Origin: CAMQVM01 sp044433365
GTDB taxonomy: Bacteria; Bacteroidota; Bacteroidia; Bacteroidales; Rikenellaceae
Direction: 5' to 3'
DNA: 64,000 nucleotides
NCBI GenBank assembly: GCA_044433365.1
Contig: JAWXTR010000003.1
Location: forward strand, 1 to 64,000
Positions 43,281-52,910 of the stretch are shown here, one piece after another; the stretch's first letter is position 1, and each line of letters starts with the position of its first letter. The notes below the pieces were generated by a model, which saw nothing but the letters and a program-made list of their open reading frames with translations, had not been told where the DNA came from and did no database searches. A program made the position numbers and the translations under genes.

Positions 43281-46226
43281 CTATCCTTCGGTAGGTAATC
43301 CTTGTAGGTTTAATTTTGTGCTTTTTTTAGATTGATTAAATATCGAACCTATCTGCTCAGCTGTTGCGCTGTTTGCAGGAGCAAAACTATCAGAGCCAAC
43401 ATACTCCATTAGCGACTTTCTAAACTGCAATGCAGCTACTCTGCTATCTAAATCGCTTTCAATATCAATAGAACAGATTATTAACGAACCTTTTCCAACT
43501 TTTGCTTCGACAACTAACCCCAATTTACGGTTTAGCTTCCAAGAGTCGATTGGTTGAATAAGTGGGCGGTATGATTTATCCCATGGATATGGCTCTTCAA
43601 ACTGGTCGAGAATCATAGGTTGACAAAAGTTAAGCAAATCCCACCATTGCCAAGAGGCGTAGCTCTCAGTAGGGAACGATTTAAAGAGTGGGTGGTCGTT
43701 TTGAGCAACAATACCACAAGCCGACGACTGTCCGCCCTCTTCGCCAAAGCTAGTCCAATAGGTTGTTGTGAAACAGCTAGGTAGATTGCCTTTGAGTGTG
43801 CCAATTTTAGGAGTTAACAACACCTTTTCACCCCTTTCAAGAGCTGCTAGAGCATCGCTACCCCATTTGTTAAACTGTTTTACACCCTGTGGCACCTTTA
43901 CAGCCTTATCGGTTGAGAAAACATAAAAATCCCAATCATTTACAAGATTATTTGCCTTTGAAACAACCTCTAAATTGTATCTTTGAGCAGTAGGAAGCGA
44001 CGAAAGCGACATCTCAAAATCACCTACTTTTTGTGCTGAACCTCTATCAAAACTCTTACCGCCTATTTTTTGCTCTTTTACAACTTCACCTTTATTGTTT
44101 CTTACAGTAACAGTCAAGTCAGATAGGTCGATAACCTTTTTATCGAAATGAGTAACATCTATTTGAGCCTTTAGAGTATCGCTATTTTTGTAAGAACGCT
44201 TTGCAAGACGAGCCAAAAGCACCGTAGGGGCGCAAAAACGACGAGTACGCTCAGCTGTAACAAACTTTTTAGGGTTATAGAAAGCATCCGTAAACCCTAC
44301 AGGTGCGCTATTTTGACCTGTAAAGTCGTTTAGCGATAGCCATTGAAATCCAGCAAGATTTCGGGTGCGCAAAGCAGCCTCAAACTCCTCACGAGTAAGC
44401 TCTACCTGCCACATTCCCGAATTTACCACAAAATCGTCGAGTTGGTCTATCATTCCTCTCTCTTCCAGCTGCTCAGCTGCAATCTCTAGGTAGGTAGGAC
44501 GTAAATATCCCTTATATCGCTCCATCTCGGTAAATAAATCGGGATATGCACAAAATTGCGCCAATTCGTGCGACATTAATGGAATATTAAATAGGTTGTG
44601 GTGAAACTCTACCCCCTCATTCCAATCAATAGTGGTTTGTGGAGGAATAGTACAAAACTCTGTATTTTCGGGAAGTGGTGGCCAAAAAGCTTGGTAGCGT
44701 GTACGAATACGTCCGCCCTCAAAAGAGTCATCTTTTATGTGGCTTAGCACCTCAAACTCTATTTCAGAAGATGGATTTGAAGAGCTACTTGCCTTAATTG
44801 TGTACAATCTACGACTATCCTCATTTTTCCATTGACTTATTAAATCAAGTGCAATAGACTCTTCGATAAAACTCTCATTTCCAAGCCCCATCATCACAAA
44901 CGAAGGGTGATTGCCAAGATACGACAACACTCTCGACGACTCCTCTTTAAAGAATTTATGCTCTGCTGCTTTTTTTACACCCGACCACTCATGTATCTCA
45001 GGAGCAAGATATAATCCCAATTCATCGGCAGCTACAAAAGCCTCCATTGGAGGGGTCCAAGAGTGGTAGCGCACAAAGTTAAGACCATACTCTTTATGCT
45101 TTTTCATCACCTCTCTCCACTGCTCAACACTCATAGGTGGATAGCCATACTCGGGATATACAGCGCAATCTACATTACCACGCATATATACCTTTTTGCC
45201 ATTAACATAGAAAAATTTGCCATCACTGCTAATCTCTCTCATACCAAAGTTGGTATCTTCGGAGTCGCTATAGCTCTCATTTGCAGCATCTGAGTTTAAA
45301 GTAGCGACTATATTATAAAGTTTTGGGTTAAACTCATCCCAAAGCTCCATTTTATCGCCTAAAGGATAGATTAACTCAACTTTTTGAATTTCTGCACCAT
45401 CCAATTTTCCGCTAAAATCAATTTTTGCAGGGTCGTGGCTATTCCCGTCGTTATACCCTAAAGCATCTAATGAGAGCGAATATTCTCCGCTCTGTTTTGT
45501 GCTATTTTCGATTGTAACTACCACTTTCACCTCTTTTTTTGCAATATTTGGGTAGGTATCAATTTTTTTAATCGAAATAAGGTCGTTAGCGTCGATTTTC
45601 ATATCGCCAATTATACCATTCCAAGTGCCTTGCGTTTGGTCGGAAACACTATGTGGCATAGAGCCTAAATCGTAGATATGACCATTATCCATTCTTATAG
45701 ATATGGTGTGTTTTCCGCTTTTAAGGTGCGATAGAGAGTAGGTGTGAGGAGTTGCAAGCGACTCATCTACCCCCAATTTTTCGCCATCTACCCAAACACT
45801 ACTTTGCCAGTGGCATCTCTGTAGCGAAAGAGTTATATTTTTACCCTCGAAAGAGCTAGGAATCTCAAATTCACGATTATACCACGCTACACCGATATAG
45901 TGGTTTTTGGGCATAAGAAATTGCACTAGTTTAAAATTGTCGTCGGCTTTGCTATATTTTTCAAGTGAAGGGTGGCGAGCTTCTAAATCGAGTGGTACCC
46001 ACCATACAGTAGAGGGTTGAGGTTTTTCGCCATAGCCTTGCTCTTGAAGCGAGCCTGGAAGAGATAAAGTGGAGGAGAAAGAGCGGTTAAACCACTGCTC
46101 AGTAACACCAATATTCTCAGGGTCTAACTGTACTTGCCACTGACCCGCAATGTCGACAGATTGAGTGCCTTTACCGCAGCAAGATGCTAACAAAAGTGTA
46201 GATAGTAGATAGAAAATTCGTTTCAT
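43281..46226 (-). CDS. glycoside hydrolase family 2 lipoprotein
   Basis: Exo-acting beta-glycosidase (galactosidase, glucuronidase or mannosidase type) of 981 residues. The lipoprotein signal ends LLASC (Cys16). The order of domains is sugar-binding jelly roll (about 45-215, with HWQSSVWVDGE), immunoglobulin-like domain (about 220-330), then the TIM barrel starting GKKVYMRGNVDCAVYP. The acid/base Glu is probably in MMGLGNES, and the nucleophile Glu probably in LMSHELAQF. A long C-terminal part of uncertain fold follows. It is flanked by MITEs on both sides. Substrate cannot be set. Confidence 0.88.
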   Translation of the reverse strand: MKRIFYLLSTLLLASCCGKGTQSVDIAGQWQVQLDPENIGVTEQWFNRSFSSTLSLPGSLQEQGYGEKPQPSTVWWVPLDLEARHPSLEKYSKADDNFKLVQFLMPKNHYIGVAWYNREFEIPSSFEGKNITLSLQRCHWQSSVWVDGEKLGVDESLATPHTYSLSHLKSGKHTISIRMDNGHIYDLGSMPHSVSDQTQGTWNGIIGDMKIDANDLISIKKIDTYPNIAKKEVKVVVTIENSTKQSGEYSLSLDALGYNDGNSHDPAKIDFSGKLDGAEIQKVELIYPLGDKMELWDEFNPKLYNIVATLNSDAANESYSDSEDTNFGMREISSDGKFFYVNGKKVYMRGNVDCAVYPEYGYPPMSVEQWREVMKKHKEYGLNFVRYHSWTPPMEAFVAADELGLYLAPEIHEWSGVKKAAEHKFFKEESSRVLSYLGNHPSFVMMGLGNESFIEESIALDLISQWKNEDSRRLYTIKASSSSNPSSEIEFEVLSHIKDDSFEGGRIRTRYQAFWPPLPENTEFCTIPPQTTIDWNEGVEFHHNLFNIPLMSHELAQFCAYPDLFTEMERYKGYLRPTYLEIAAEQLEERGMIDQLDDFVVNSGMWQVELTREEFEAALRTRNLAGFQWLSLNDFTGQNSAPVGFTDAFYNPKKFVTAERTRRFCAPTVLLARLAKRSYKNSDTLKAQIDVTHFDKKVIDLSDLTVTVRNNKGEVVKEQKIGGKSFDRGSAQKVGDFEMSLSSLPTAQRYNLEVVSKANNLVNDWDFYVFSTDKAVKVPQGVKQFNKWGSDALAALERGEKVLLTPKIGTLKGNLPSCFTTTYWTSFGEEGGQSSACGIVAQNDHPLFKSFPTESYASWQWWDLLNFCQPMILDQFEEPYPWDKSYRPLIQPIDSWKLNRKLGLVVEAKVGKGSLIICSIDIESDLDSRVAALQFRKSLMEYVGSDSFAPANSATAEQIGSIFNQSKKSTKLNLQGLPTEG

Positions 46227-46250
46227 AGTAGTTTTGATAAGTTGGATATT

Positions 46251-46415
46251 AGGGAACTTCTAAAAACTGACTTTCGGAGCTTTTCCGTTTTAAGGCTTCA
46301 CCTTTGGATTTTGCTACTTATGGCGGTAGGAGCCACTACAGCCATAAGTAGCAAAATCCAAATCTAAAGCCTTAAAACAAAAAATCTCTCAAAATTCAGA
46401 ATTTAGAACTCCCCA
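46251..46415. repeat. GGGAACTTCTAA MITE, copy 3 with different stem
   Basis: AGGGAACTTCTAAAA ... TTTAGAACTCCCC ends. The central stem GGATTTTGCTACTTATGGC pairs with GCCATAAGTAGCAAAATCC around the tip GGTAGGAGCCACTACA. The stem differs from copies 1 and 2, yet complementarity and the GTAGGnnCCACTAC tip are kept. It lies upstream of the GH2 gene. Confidence 0.8.
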
Positions 46416-46416
46416 T

Positions 46417-46583
46417 TAAGTAGAGTAAAATAATTATTGGTGTATTTTTAATAGTGCTATTGGAGATGAGATTTTTTGCTATTGAATCGAAAATATAGTG
46501 GTTCTATATTGAGATTTAATAGTGAAAAATATCGCTCCAAGAGTGCTATTAAGAATATGGCAATAATTGTTTTACACTACTTA
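46417..46583 (+). repeat. 167-bp palindromic MITE, copy B
   Basis: TAAGTAGAGTAAAATAATTA ... TGTTTTACACTACTTA. One base differs from 59635-59801 (TAGAGT versus TAGGGT). It directly abuts the preceding MITE. Confidence 0.9.
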
Positions 46584-46961
46584 GTTTGTAAAGGTACAAA
46601 ATAAGTAATTTAAAAATCAAATAAAAATGTATAAAAGCTAATTTTTGATGTAAAATATCGTTTTTTGCCAAAATATGCAACAATTAACTTCTAAAGTGAA
46701 CTTTTAAAATATGATTTTTGGAGTTTTACTATTTTAAAGTTTAATCTGAGAATCACAATCTTTCCAATATTGAAAACTATTTTTTACAAAACTGCTATAT
46801 TTTAGAAAAAATTTGTAAATTTGCATAATGGGAACCTTTAAATTATGAATTTAGTGGAGTTTTAAATTCATAATTTTGAAACCTAAAAACGGGAAAGCTT
46901 CGAAAGTCAGATTTTAGAAATTCCCTTTAGAACTCCCTATAATTTAATTCGTTATCTTACT
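46584..46961. other. gene-free AT-rich region upstream of the GT2 gene
   Basis: No ORF of interest. TACCTTTAC on the minus strand near 46590 could be the GH2 promoter. TAAATTTG at 46816-46823 could be the GT2 promoter. 46829-46945 is a loose GGGAACCTTTAAA ... TTAGAAATTCCC / AGAACTCCC repeat of the same family as copy 3. Confidence 0.45.
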
Positions 46962-48128
46962 ATGTTAGATTTTTTTAATAGGTTTTCGATTTTTGAACTA
47001 TCTTTTTTAGCTGCTCTATTGCTCACATTTGTGATTTTAATGGGTTACTACCTATGTATGTTTTTACCAGTGGTCACCTACAAACTATCAAAAAAAGATG
47101 AAATAGATGATAATAGTGTTAGAGCCATCTCTGTTGTTGTTGCAGTTCAAGATGATATTGATTTTCTGGAAAATGAGGTTGAGAAAATTATGAATCAGAA
47201 CTTTAGTGAGCCATATCAGCTTGTTATTGTCGACAACCAATCTGTACTTCCTCGAACAATCGAGATTTTAACAGAGCTAAAAGAGAGATACGAAAATATC
47301 TACATTACAAAAATTCCAATCTCTACAAAACCATCTTTTACACCTCAAAGCAACCGAAAATTGGCAAATGCAGTGGGTGTAAAAGGGGCAAAATATGAAA
47401 ATATAGTGCTTCTATCGCCACGAGTTAAGATAAAAAGCGAAAAATGGCTCCATTTAATGGCTAAAGGATTTGACCATAGCAGTATCACCACCTCATTTTG
47501 CCGAATCAAAAAGAGAGGCGGTATTGCAAATATGGCAGCTCGTTCACGAAATATTCTTCACGCCTTTTTCTATCTCTCAAAGGCTATAAATGGCAATCCA
47601 TATATGGTTACAGATGGTGCTTTTGGGTTTAAGCGTAATCTATTTTTCGAAAATAGTGGTTTTACAAAAAAATCTAGGCTTGCACGAGGTGAAAGTGACC
47701 TATTTATTCAATCGGTTGCTAAACCAAAATCCATATCTTTGGTTTTACACCCTAATGCGACTGTAGAAAGAGACCAAAAAGGGGGGATTGTACAGTTTCT
47801 TAGCGACCAATCGTTTTATAGCTACCACTATCGATTTTATCCTCTTTCTACCAAAATATATAGTATAGTATACCATATTTCTACTGTGATATTTTGGTGT
47901 AGTGCAATATATCTATTGGGATTTGGTGATATGACTTTAATGATAATATCGGGTTCAGTTACATTTGTAAAACTAATGACCCTTATAATCTTAGCGTTTA
48001 AACTATCAAAGCGAACCGAGCAGAGGGTTCCGCTATATCTTCTATTCTACGATATATTAGCCCCTTTCGAGCAGCTAATAATCACACTAAAAAATCTTGT
48101 AAAACCACGAAAAGATATTTGGGTATAA
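46962..48128 (+). CDS. GT2-type glycosyltransferase with membrane anchors
   Basis: Membrane-bound glycosyltransferase of 388 residues. An N-terminal helix (about 12-35) precedes a GT-A domain with ISVVVAVQDDIDFLENEV (about 53-70), VIVDNQS and a DxD-like region that is weakly conserved (LLSPRVKIKSEKW). Two or three C-terminal helices follow (about 300-365). Acceptor and donor are unknown; cell-envelope polysaccharide is likely. The sigma factor gene begins 3 bases after the stop, so the two are co-transcribed. Confidence 0.78.
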   Translation: MLDFFNRFSIFELSFLAALLLTFVILMGYYLCMFLPVVTYKLSKKDEIDDNSVRAISVVVAVQDDIDFLENEVEKIMNQNFSEPYQLVIVDNQSVLPRTIEILTELKERYENIYITKIPISTKPSFTPQSNRKLANAVGVKGAKYENIVLLSPRVKIKSEKWLHLMAKGFDHSSITTSFCRIKKRGGIANMAARSRNILHAFFYLSKAINGNPYMVTDGAFGFKRNLFFENSGFTKKSRLARGESDLFIQSVAKPKSISLVLHPNATVERDQKGGIVQFLSDQSFYSYHYRFYPLSTKIYSIVYHISTVIFWCSAIYLLGFGDMTLMIISGSVTFVKLMTLIILAFKLSKRTEQRVPLYLLFYDILAPFEQLIITLKNLVKPRKDIWV

Positions 48129-48131
48129 AAT

Positions 48132-48689
48132 ATGAGTTTAAAACAGTTAATTTCACTCTCACTAAGTGGAGATAAAGAGGCTTTTGATACTATTATCAAA
48201 CGATATGATAGTAGCGTTAGAGGGTATGTTGTTTCGCTTTGTCACAGTGAGTTTGATTGTAACGATATTTTACAAGAGACCTACATAAAGGCATTCTTAA
48301 ATCTCAATAAATATAATGCCTCTTATCCAATGGATATTTGGCTAAAAACCATTGCTCACAACCTATTTATCGACCTTAAACGTAAGGAGCTAAGAGAAGC
48401 AGGTACAATAATTTCTTCGGAAGATACAGCGACTATATCCGTTGAGGAGAGCGGAAGTCCAGAAGAGCTAATTATTACATATCAGAGGGTTAAAGCTGCC
48501 GAACAAGAGATTTCGATGCTCCCCTCTCATTATCGAAAAATTATAGAGCTTCGTTATTTTGAGCAGATGAGCTATAATGAGATTGCTGAAGCTCTTTCAC
48601 AACCTATAGGGACGGTCAAAACGCAGCTTTTTCGTGCGAAAAAACTGCTCTCATCTATCATTAAAGAACTCTCAAAAAGTGGGTTCTAA
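48132..48689 (+). CDS. RNA polymerase sigma factor, ECF (sigma-70 family)
   Basis: Group 4 sigma factor of 185 residues. Region 2 runs FDTIIKRYDSSVRGYV ... DCNDILQETYIKAFLNL ... SYPMDIWLKTIAHNLFIDLKR (about 17-93). Region 4 runs LPSHYRKIIELRYFEQMSYNEIAE ... IGTVKTQLFRAKKLL (about 135-178). It resembles the SigW/RpoE-like group without an adjacent anti-sigma gene. Downstream is rsmG after 57 bases, and upstream is a glycosyltransferase. The signal it responds to is not evident. Confidence 0.92.
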   Translation: MSLKQLISLSLSGDKEAFDTIIKRYDSSVRGYVVSLCHSEFDCNDILQETYIKAFLNLNKYNASYPMDIWLKTIAHNLFIDLKRKELREAGTIISSEDTATISVEESGSPEELIITYQRVKAAEQEISMLPSHYRKIIELRYFEQMSYNEIAEALSQPIGTVKTQLFRAKKLLSSIIKELSKSGF

Positions 48690-48746
48690 TTATCAACTAT
48701 TCCCAAAATTCATCCATTATTAATTATCAATTACTCATTATAAAGC

Positions 48747-49385
48747 ATGTTTGAACAGACAATTATGAAATACTTTGGCGAGGAGCTTACTCCCCTCCAA
48801 ATTCAACAATTTAAGGCAATGGGCGACTCGTATCGCTCATGGAATGAGAAGATAAATGTCGTATCTCGTAAAGATATTGACAATCTCTACCTTAAACATA
48901 TACTCCACTCTCTTGCAATTGCAAAAATCCACTCCTTTGCCCCTGGCGACACAGTTATGGATTTGGGTTGTGGTGGAGGTTTTCCTGGGATACCTTTAGC
49001 GGTGATGTTTCCAGAGACCAACTTTAAAATGGTCGACTCAATCGGCAAAAAAATTACTGTTGTCAATGGAGTAGTTGCCGATGTAGGATTAAAAAATGTT
49101 GAAACTTTTAATATGCGTGCCGAACAGATTGATTTTAAAGTTGATTATGTTATTTCTCGTGCTGTAACCGAGTTATCAACATTTTTAGGATGGTCGTGGA
49201 AAAAAATTAGAGGCGGTAATAATCATGGCGTTTTCTACCTAAAAGGGGGCGACTTAGCCGAGGAAATCAGCAACGGAAAGGCGGTTATAAAACATAGTGG
49301 TGTAATTACTCTATTTGATGTAGATAAAATTTTTGAAGAAGAATTTTTTGAGACTAAAAAAATCGTTCGAATTATTAAGAAATAG
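48747..49385 (+). CDS. rsmG: 16S rRNA (guanine527-N7)-methyltransferase
   Basis: Methylates G527 in 16S rRNA using AdoMet; loss gives low-level streptomycin resistance in other bacteria. It has 212 residues, the usual length. The AdoMet motif VMDLGCGGGFPGIPLAV is at about 71-87, the second motif is MVDSIGKKITVV, and the family motif ISRAVTELSTFLGW lies near residue 136. Confidence 0.95.
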   Translation: MFEQTIMKYFGEELTPLQIQQFKAMGDSYRSWNEKINVVSRKDIDNLYLKHILHSLAIAKIHSFAPGDTVMDLGCGGGFPGIPLAVMFPETNFKMVDSIGKKITVVNGVVADVGLKNVETFNMRAEQIDFKVDYVISRAVTELSTFLGWSWKKIRGGNNHGVFYLKGGDLAEEISNGKAVIKHSGVITLFDVDKIFEEEFFETKKIVRIIKK

Positions 49386-49419
49386 AGTCGTTAGGCAAAT
49401 TCACAAAACCCCCTTTTGT

Positions 49420-49560
49420 AGATTTGTGGGGATAATCCATAAGTCCTTAAAATAGACAAACAACCTTTGGGTCATTCGCAAAACTATTTGTATATTAACT
49501 TTATAGTGGTTTTTTGCGAATGACCCAAATTAAATTGATATTTGTTTTGTGAATCACCCT
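49420..49560. repeat. GGGTGACCC-border element with private hairpin (copy 1)
   Basis: Shares AAGTCCTTAAAATAGA at the left and TTTTGTGAATCACCCT at the right with 55319-55417. Its inner hairpin GGGTCATTCGCAAAACTA ... TTGCGAATGACCC is unrelated. It lies between rsmG and the convergent cydB, so it may terminate both. Confidence 0.6.
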
Positions 49561-49615
49561 ACTGGGATAGTGTACATATCTGTTTTAAGACCTTTAGCAT
49601 CATTTTTTTGTGAGT

Positions 49616-50755
49616 TTAATAACTCTCCGACTCAGTCGAAATATCCTTTAATTTACGGCAATTCATCGCACGCCACGCATACCATATATATGCAACTACA
49701 AATGGTATTATCAACGATACATACGACATTACTGTAAGCGTAAAGTGGCTAGAAGAGCTGTTGTATATCGTTAGAGAACTCTGCATATCAGAAAGAGATG
49801 GATAGTAGGCAGTATTATTTAACCCTACACATAAGAGAAGCATCATAACCGTTGCAATTGTACCAGAGCTGCTAAACCAAATAGCCTTATCGCTCTGTTT
49901 CACTATTCCAAGATATATTCCCCAAAGCACCGAAACCACACCTAGCAACAATATAATCAATACAATAGGCATCTGAATTAGATTAATAAAAAATTTGTAC
50001 TCTTGTAGATATATATTACCTGTTGCAACATCTACAGCATGACCATTAGATAGTAGAATAGAGATTAAAAAGGTCAAAAAGAATAGTAAAAATAGGGCTG
50101 AAGAGAGAAGTAGAGGGCGTTTTGATTGCTCTTTTATCGGGTCGTTATCAATATTGTTGAAAAAATAGTGAATAGCTAAAACACGTGATAAAAATAGTAC
50201 GGCAAGTCCTAAAGCCACATTTCTAAAATCGGCAACAGCCTCCAGACCGTGCCAAGGTGTTTGCCAAGCAGAGATAATATTATTTGCACCTAAATTTCCG
50301 ATATTTGCCTTGTCAACAATAAAATTACCACCTGTAAATAGTGTTCCTACAGCTGTTCCGAGCAAAATAGTGCCAAATACACCATTTAGCAGTAAAAACC
50401 ATTCATAGGTGTGATTTCCAATAAAATTGCCACTTTTTTTGCGATATTCAAAAGATACTGCTTGAATTACAAAAAATAGCAGAATTGCAATCCAAACATA
50501 AACTGCTCCGGAGAAGCTAGTGGAGTAGAAAAGGGGAAATGATGCAAAAAAAGCCCCTCCAAAAGTCACTAATGTAGTGAACGTTAAATCCCACTTATGA
50601 CCAATTGAGTTGATTACAAGTGTGCGCTCTTTTTCGTTTTTTGCGATCGTGTAGATAAGTGTTTGTCCTCCTTGAACAAATAGCATAAATACCAATATTC
50701 CGCCAAGAAGCGAAAGTATTACCCACCAATATTGTTGTAAGAATGAATATTCCAT
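49616..50755 (-). CDS. cydB: cytochrome bd ubiquinol oxidase subunit II
   Basis: Membrane subunit of the high-affinity quinol oxidase that reduces oxygen at low concentrations. It has 379 residues with about nine membrane spans. The N-terminal YSFLQQYWWVILSLLGGILVFMLFVQGGQTL matches the CydB start, and a GNHTYEWFLLLNGVFGT stretch lies near 140. It lies 95 bases downstream of cydA in the same operon. Confidence 0.94.
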   Translation of the reverse strand: MEYSFLQQYWWVILSLLGGILVFMLFVQGGQTLIYTIAKNEKERTLVINSIGHKWDLTFTTLVTFGGAFFASFPLFYSTSFSGAVYVWIAILLFFVIQAVSFEYRKKSGNFIGNHTYEWFLLLNGVFGTILLGTAVGTLFTGGNFIVDKANIGNLGANNIISAWQTPWHGLEAVADFRNVALGLAVLFLSRVLAIHYFFNNIDNDPIKEQSKRPLLLSSALFLLFFLTFLISILLSNGHAVDVATGNIYLQEYKFFINLIQMPIVLIILLLGVVSVLWGIYLGIVKQSDKAIWFSSSGTIATVMMLLLCVGLNNTAYYPSLSDMQSSLTIYNSSSSHFTLTVMSYVSLIIPFVVAYIWYAWRAMNCRKLKDISTESESY

Positions 50756-50850
50756 AATTTTGTTTTTAAAATATATAAACGATTAAATTCAGAGGAGCTT
50801 TAAAATTTCGATTTCGAAAAATAGAAACTCCTCTGGATAATATGGTTGAC

Positions 50851-52422
50851 CTATTGCTGATTAATCTCATCGTGTTTTTCTTCCATACCCTTATCTATCT
50901 GTTTTAACATGATTCGCACTTCAGCGATAAGAAGAATTGTGAAAAGTATAGCAAATATAAAAAATGTGGTTTTAACCGAATTGCTGCTAATAGCTGAAAC
51001 CGACACCGAAACAGGCAAAATCTCTTGAATAGCCCACGGTTGACGACCAACCTCCGTAACAATCCAACCTGCTTGACCTGCAATGTATGGAAAAGGAATA
51101 GATAGTACCACAACCCAAAGAATTAGAGAATAACGCTTTATATCTTTTTTATAAAGCAAGAAAAGAAGCATAGCAAACATTGCAATTAAATAACAACCAA
51201 CACCCACCATTATTCTGAAACTATAGAAATTGAGTGGAATATTAGGTATGATATCTGTCGGTGAGTTTAGGTAGCCATAACCTAAATATTTAAAATTTTC
51301 ATCCAAAAACTTTTTGCCTTCACTGCTGTTTTTGTCAAAAAGATTTTTTACAGTTGTCATTGTTGCGCTATCACCCTCTTTTTGAGCTTCGTGATACTCT
51401 TTAATTTTGCCGATTGCTATTTTGCCCCTCTCCATCTTCTGCGAAGCAGAAAGAATGTCTGCACTCTCGTTTCCAAATACTAAATCGTCGATTCCAGCTA
51501 CAAAATCTTGTTGCGCTAGAGTTGATAGCATACCAGGGAGCTCGATATCCCAATGGCACACCTCTTTGCCGTCACCAGCCTCTTTTTCAGAGTCAAGAAT
51601 CCCAATAACTGTTAAAGGGAGACCCTCTCCACCCTCATAAAGAGCCTCCATAGCTGCAAATTTCATAGGTTGATATTTTGCTACATATCGACCAGAACCA
51701 TCGCCTGTCCACGATACTACAAGTGCTGAAATAAGACCAACTATTGAACCCAATTTCATGCTTTTAATAGCCAAATCTTCGTGACGTTTTTTTATAAGAT
51801 ACCATGCAGAGATGCCCACGACAAATCCCGATGCTAACAAGAAACCCGACGATACGGTGTGAGTAAATTTGTAGAAAACCACCTCTGTAGAAATTGTTTC
51901 AAGGAAGCTAGTCATCTCAAAACGAGCAGTTTCTACATTAAAATCAGAACCCATAGGGTATTGCATCCAACTATTAGCTACCAAAATCCAAAGAGCCGAA
52001 ATATTTGCACCTAATGCTGTTAACCATGTTGATACGAGGTGAAAACGGGGTGTAACCCTATTCCATCCAAAAAACATAACAGCAAAAAATGTACTCTCCA
52101 TAAAGAATGCAAAAATCCCCTCAATGGCGAGAGGTGCACCAAAAATATCCCCCACAAAATAGGAGTAATTCGACCAATTAGTGCCAAATTCAAACTCTAA
52201 GATAATTCCTGTTGCTACACCAATTGCAAAGTTGATAGCAAAAAGACGCATCCAAAATTTTGTAATAGTTTTCCATTTTTCTTCCTTTGTGCGGAAGTAG
52301 ATTGACTCCATAAAGGCGCAAATAAAGCCTAAACCGAGCGTTAGTGGTACAAAAATCCAGTGATACATGGCCGTAAGAGCAAACTGTGCCCTCGACCAAT
52401 CAATTAAGTCGATATTCTCCAT
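50851..52422 (-). CDS. cydA: cytochrome bd ubiquinol oxidase subunit I
   Basis: Haem-bearing subunit (b558, b595, d) of 523 residues and about nine spans. The start is DWSRAQFALTAMYHWIFVPLTLGL with the conserved haem-ligand His. The quinol (Q) loop around 230-330 is longer than in E. coli and of the Bacteroidota type. The GRQPW motif is present as TEVGRQPWAIQEILPV near 450. Expression is expected under micro-oxic conditions, as in nanaerobic Bacteroides. Confidence 0.96.
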   Translation of the reverse strand: MENIDLIDWSRAQFALTAMYHWIFVPLTLGLGFICAFMESIYFRTKEEKWKTITKFWMRLFAINFAIGVATGIILEFEFGTNWSNYSYFVGDIFGAPLAIEGIFAFFMESTFFAVMFFGWNRVTPRFHLVSTWLTALGANISALWILVANSWMQYPMGSDFNVETARFEMTSFLETISTEVVFYKFTHTVSSGFLLASGFVVGISAWYLIKKRHEDLAIKSMKLGSIVGLISALVVSWTGDGSGRYVAKYQPMKFAAMEALYEGGEGLPLTVIGILDSEKEAGDGKEVCHWDIELPGMLSTLAQQDFVAGIDDLVFGNESADILSASQKMERGKIAIGKIKEYHEAQKEGDSATMTTVKNLFDKNSSEGKKFLDENFKYLGYGYLNSPTDIIPNIPLNFYSFRIMVGVGCYLIAMFAMLLFLLYKKDIKRYSLILWVVVLSIPFPYIAGQAGWIVTEVGRQPWAIQEILPVSVSVSAISSNSVKTTFFIFAILFTILLIAEVRIMLKQIDKGMEEKHDEINQQ

Positions 52423-52472
52423 AGTTCTTATAATATGAGTGTGTTATTGTAATGCTTTATAGCTTTGAAAGT

Positions 52473-52679
52473 CTACTCTATATTTGTCAGATTTTGACGT
52501 ACATAAACCGCTTTTTCTGCCTCGCTTTTCCCTGATAAATGGCTCTGAAAGAAGAAAACTTTTAAAATAGCAAACATTACAAATAACTTTATAGCTATAA
52601 TTAGCCATAAAGTACGACCGACGGTCATCTCCTTAAACCCTCGATAATAAAACTGATAAATTGTTTTAAGTCTATTCAT
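52473..52679 (-). CDS. DUF4492 small membrane protein
   Basis: A 68-residue protein with one hydrophobic helix (RTLWLIIAIKLFVMFAILKVFFF, about 22-44), immediately upstream of cydA. DUF4492 proteins are regularly found in this place in Bacteroidota. A role as accessory subunit or assembly factor of cytochrome bd, comparable to CydX, is an inference from context. Confidence 0.87.
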   Translation of the reverse strand: MNRLKTIYQFYYRGFKEMTVGRTLWLIIAIKLFVMFAILKVFFFQSHLSGKSEAEKAVYVRQNLTNIE

Positions 52680-52853
52680 AAAGTTTGTATTTAAACGCTT
52701 AAAGTTACAAATAAATATTATAAATACAAATTTTTTAGTAAAATATTACAGTATTTTATCTCAGTAATTAAAAATATCGATTATATACCCGCATAAACTT
52801 AAAAAGAGTAATTTCCAGATTAATTAATCTGAAAATTACTCTTTTGATTAAAG

Positions 52854-52900
52854 GGAACTTCTAAAATCTCTCGAAATCTATAATTTTGAACTTCCCTGAA
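52854..52900. repeat. short GGGAACTTCTAAAA ... TTTGAACTTCCC repeat
   Basis: A 46-base deleted member of the GGGAACTTCTAA family, 11 bases past the FMN-binding gene stop. A separate hairpin at 52806-52850 (GAGTAATTTCCAGATTAATT / AATCTGAAAATTACTC) adds a likely terminator. Confidence 0.65.
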
Positions 52901-52910
52901 ATTTAAAAAA

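Noticed and set aside
46962..49385. Capsule or O-antigen locus around the GT2 gene
   Set aside because: Only one glycosyltransferase is present, with no flippase, polymerase or nucleotide-sugar genes nearby.
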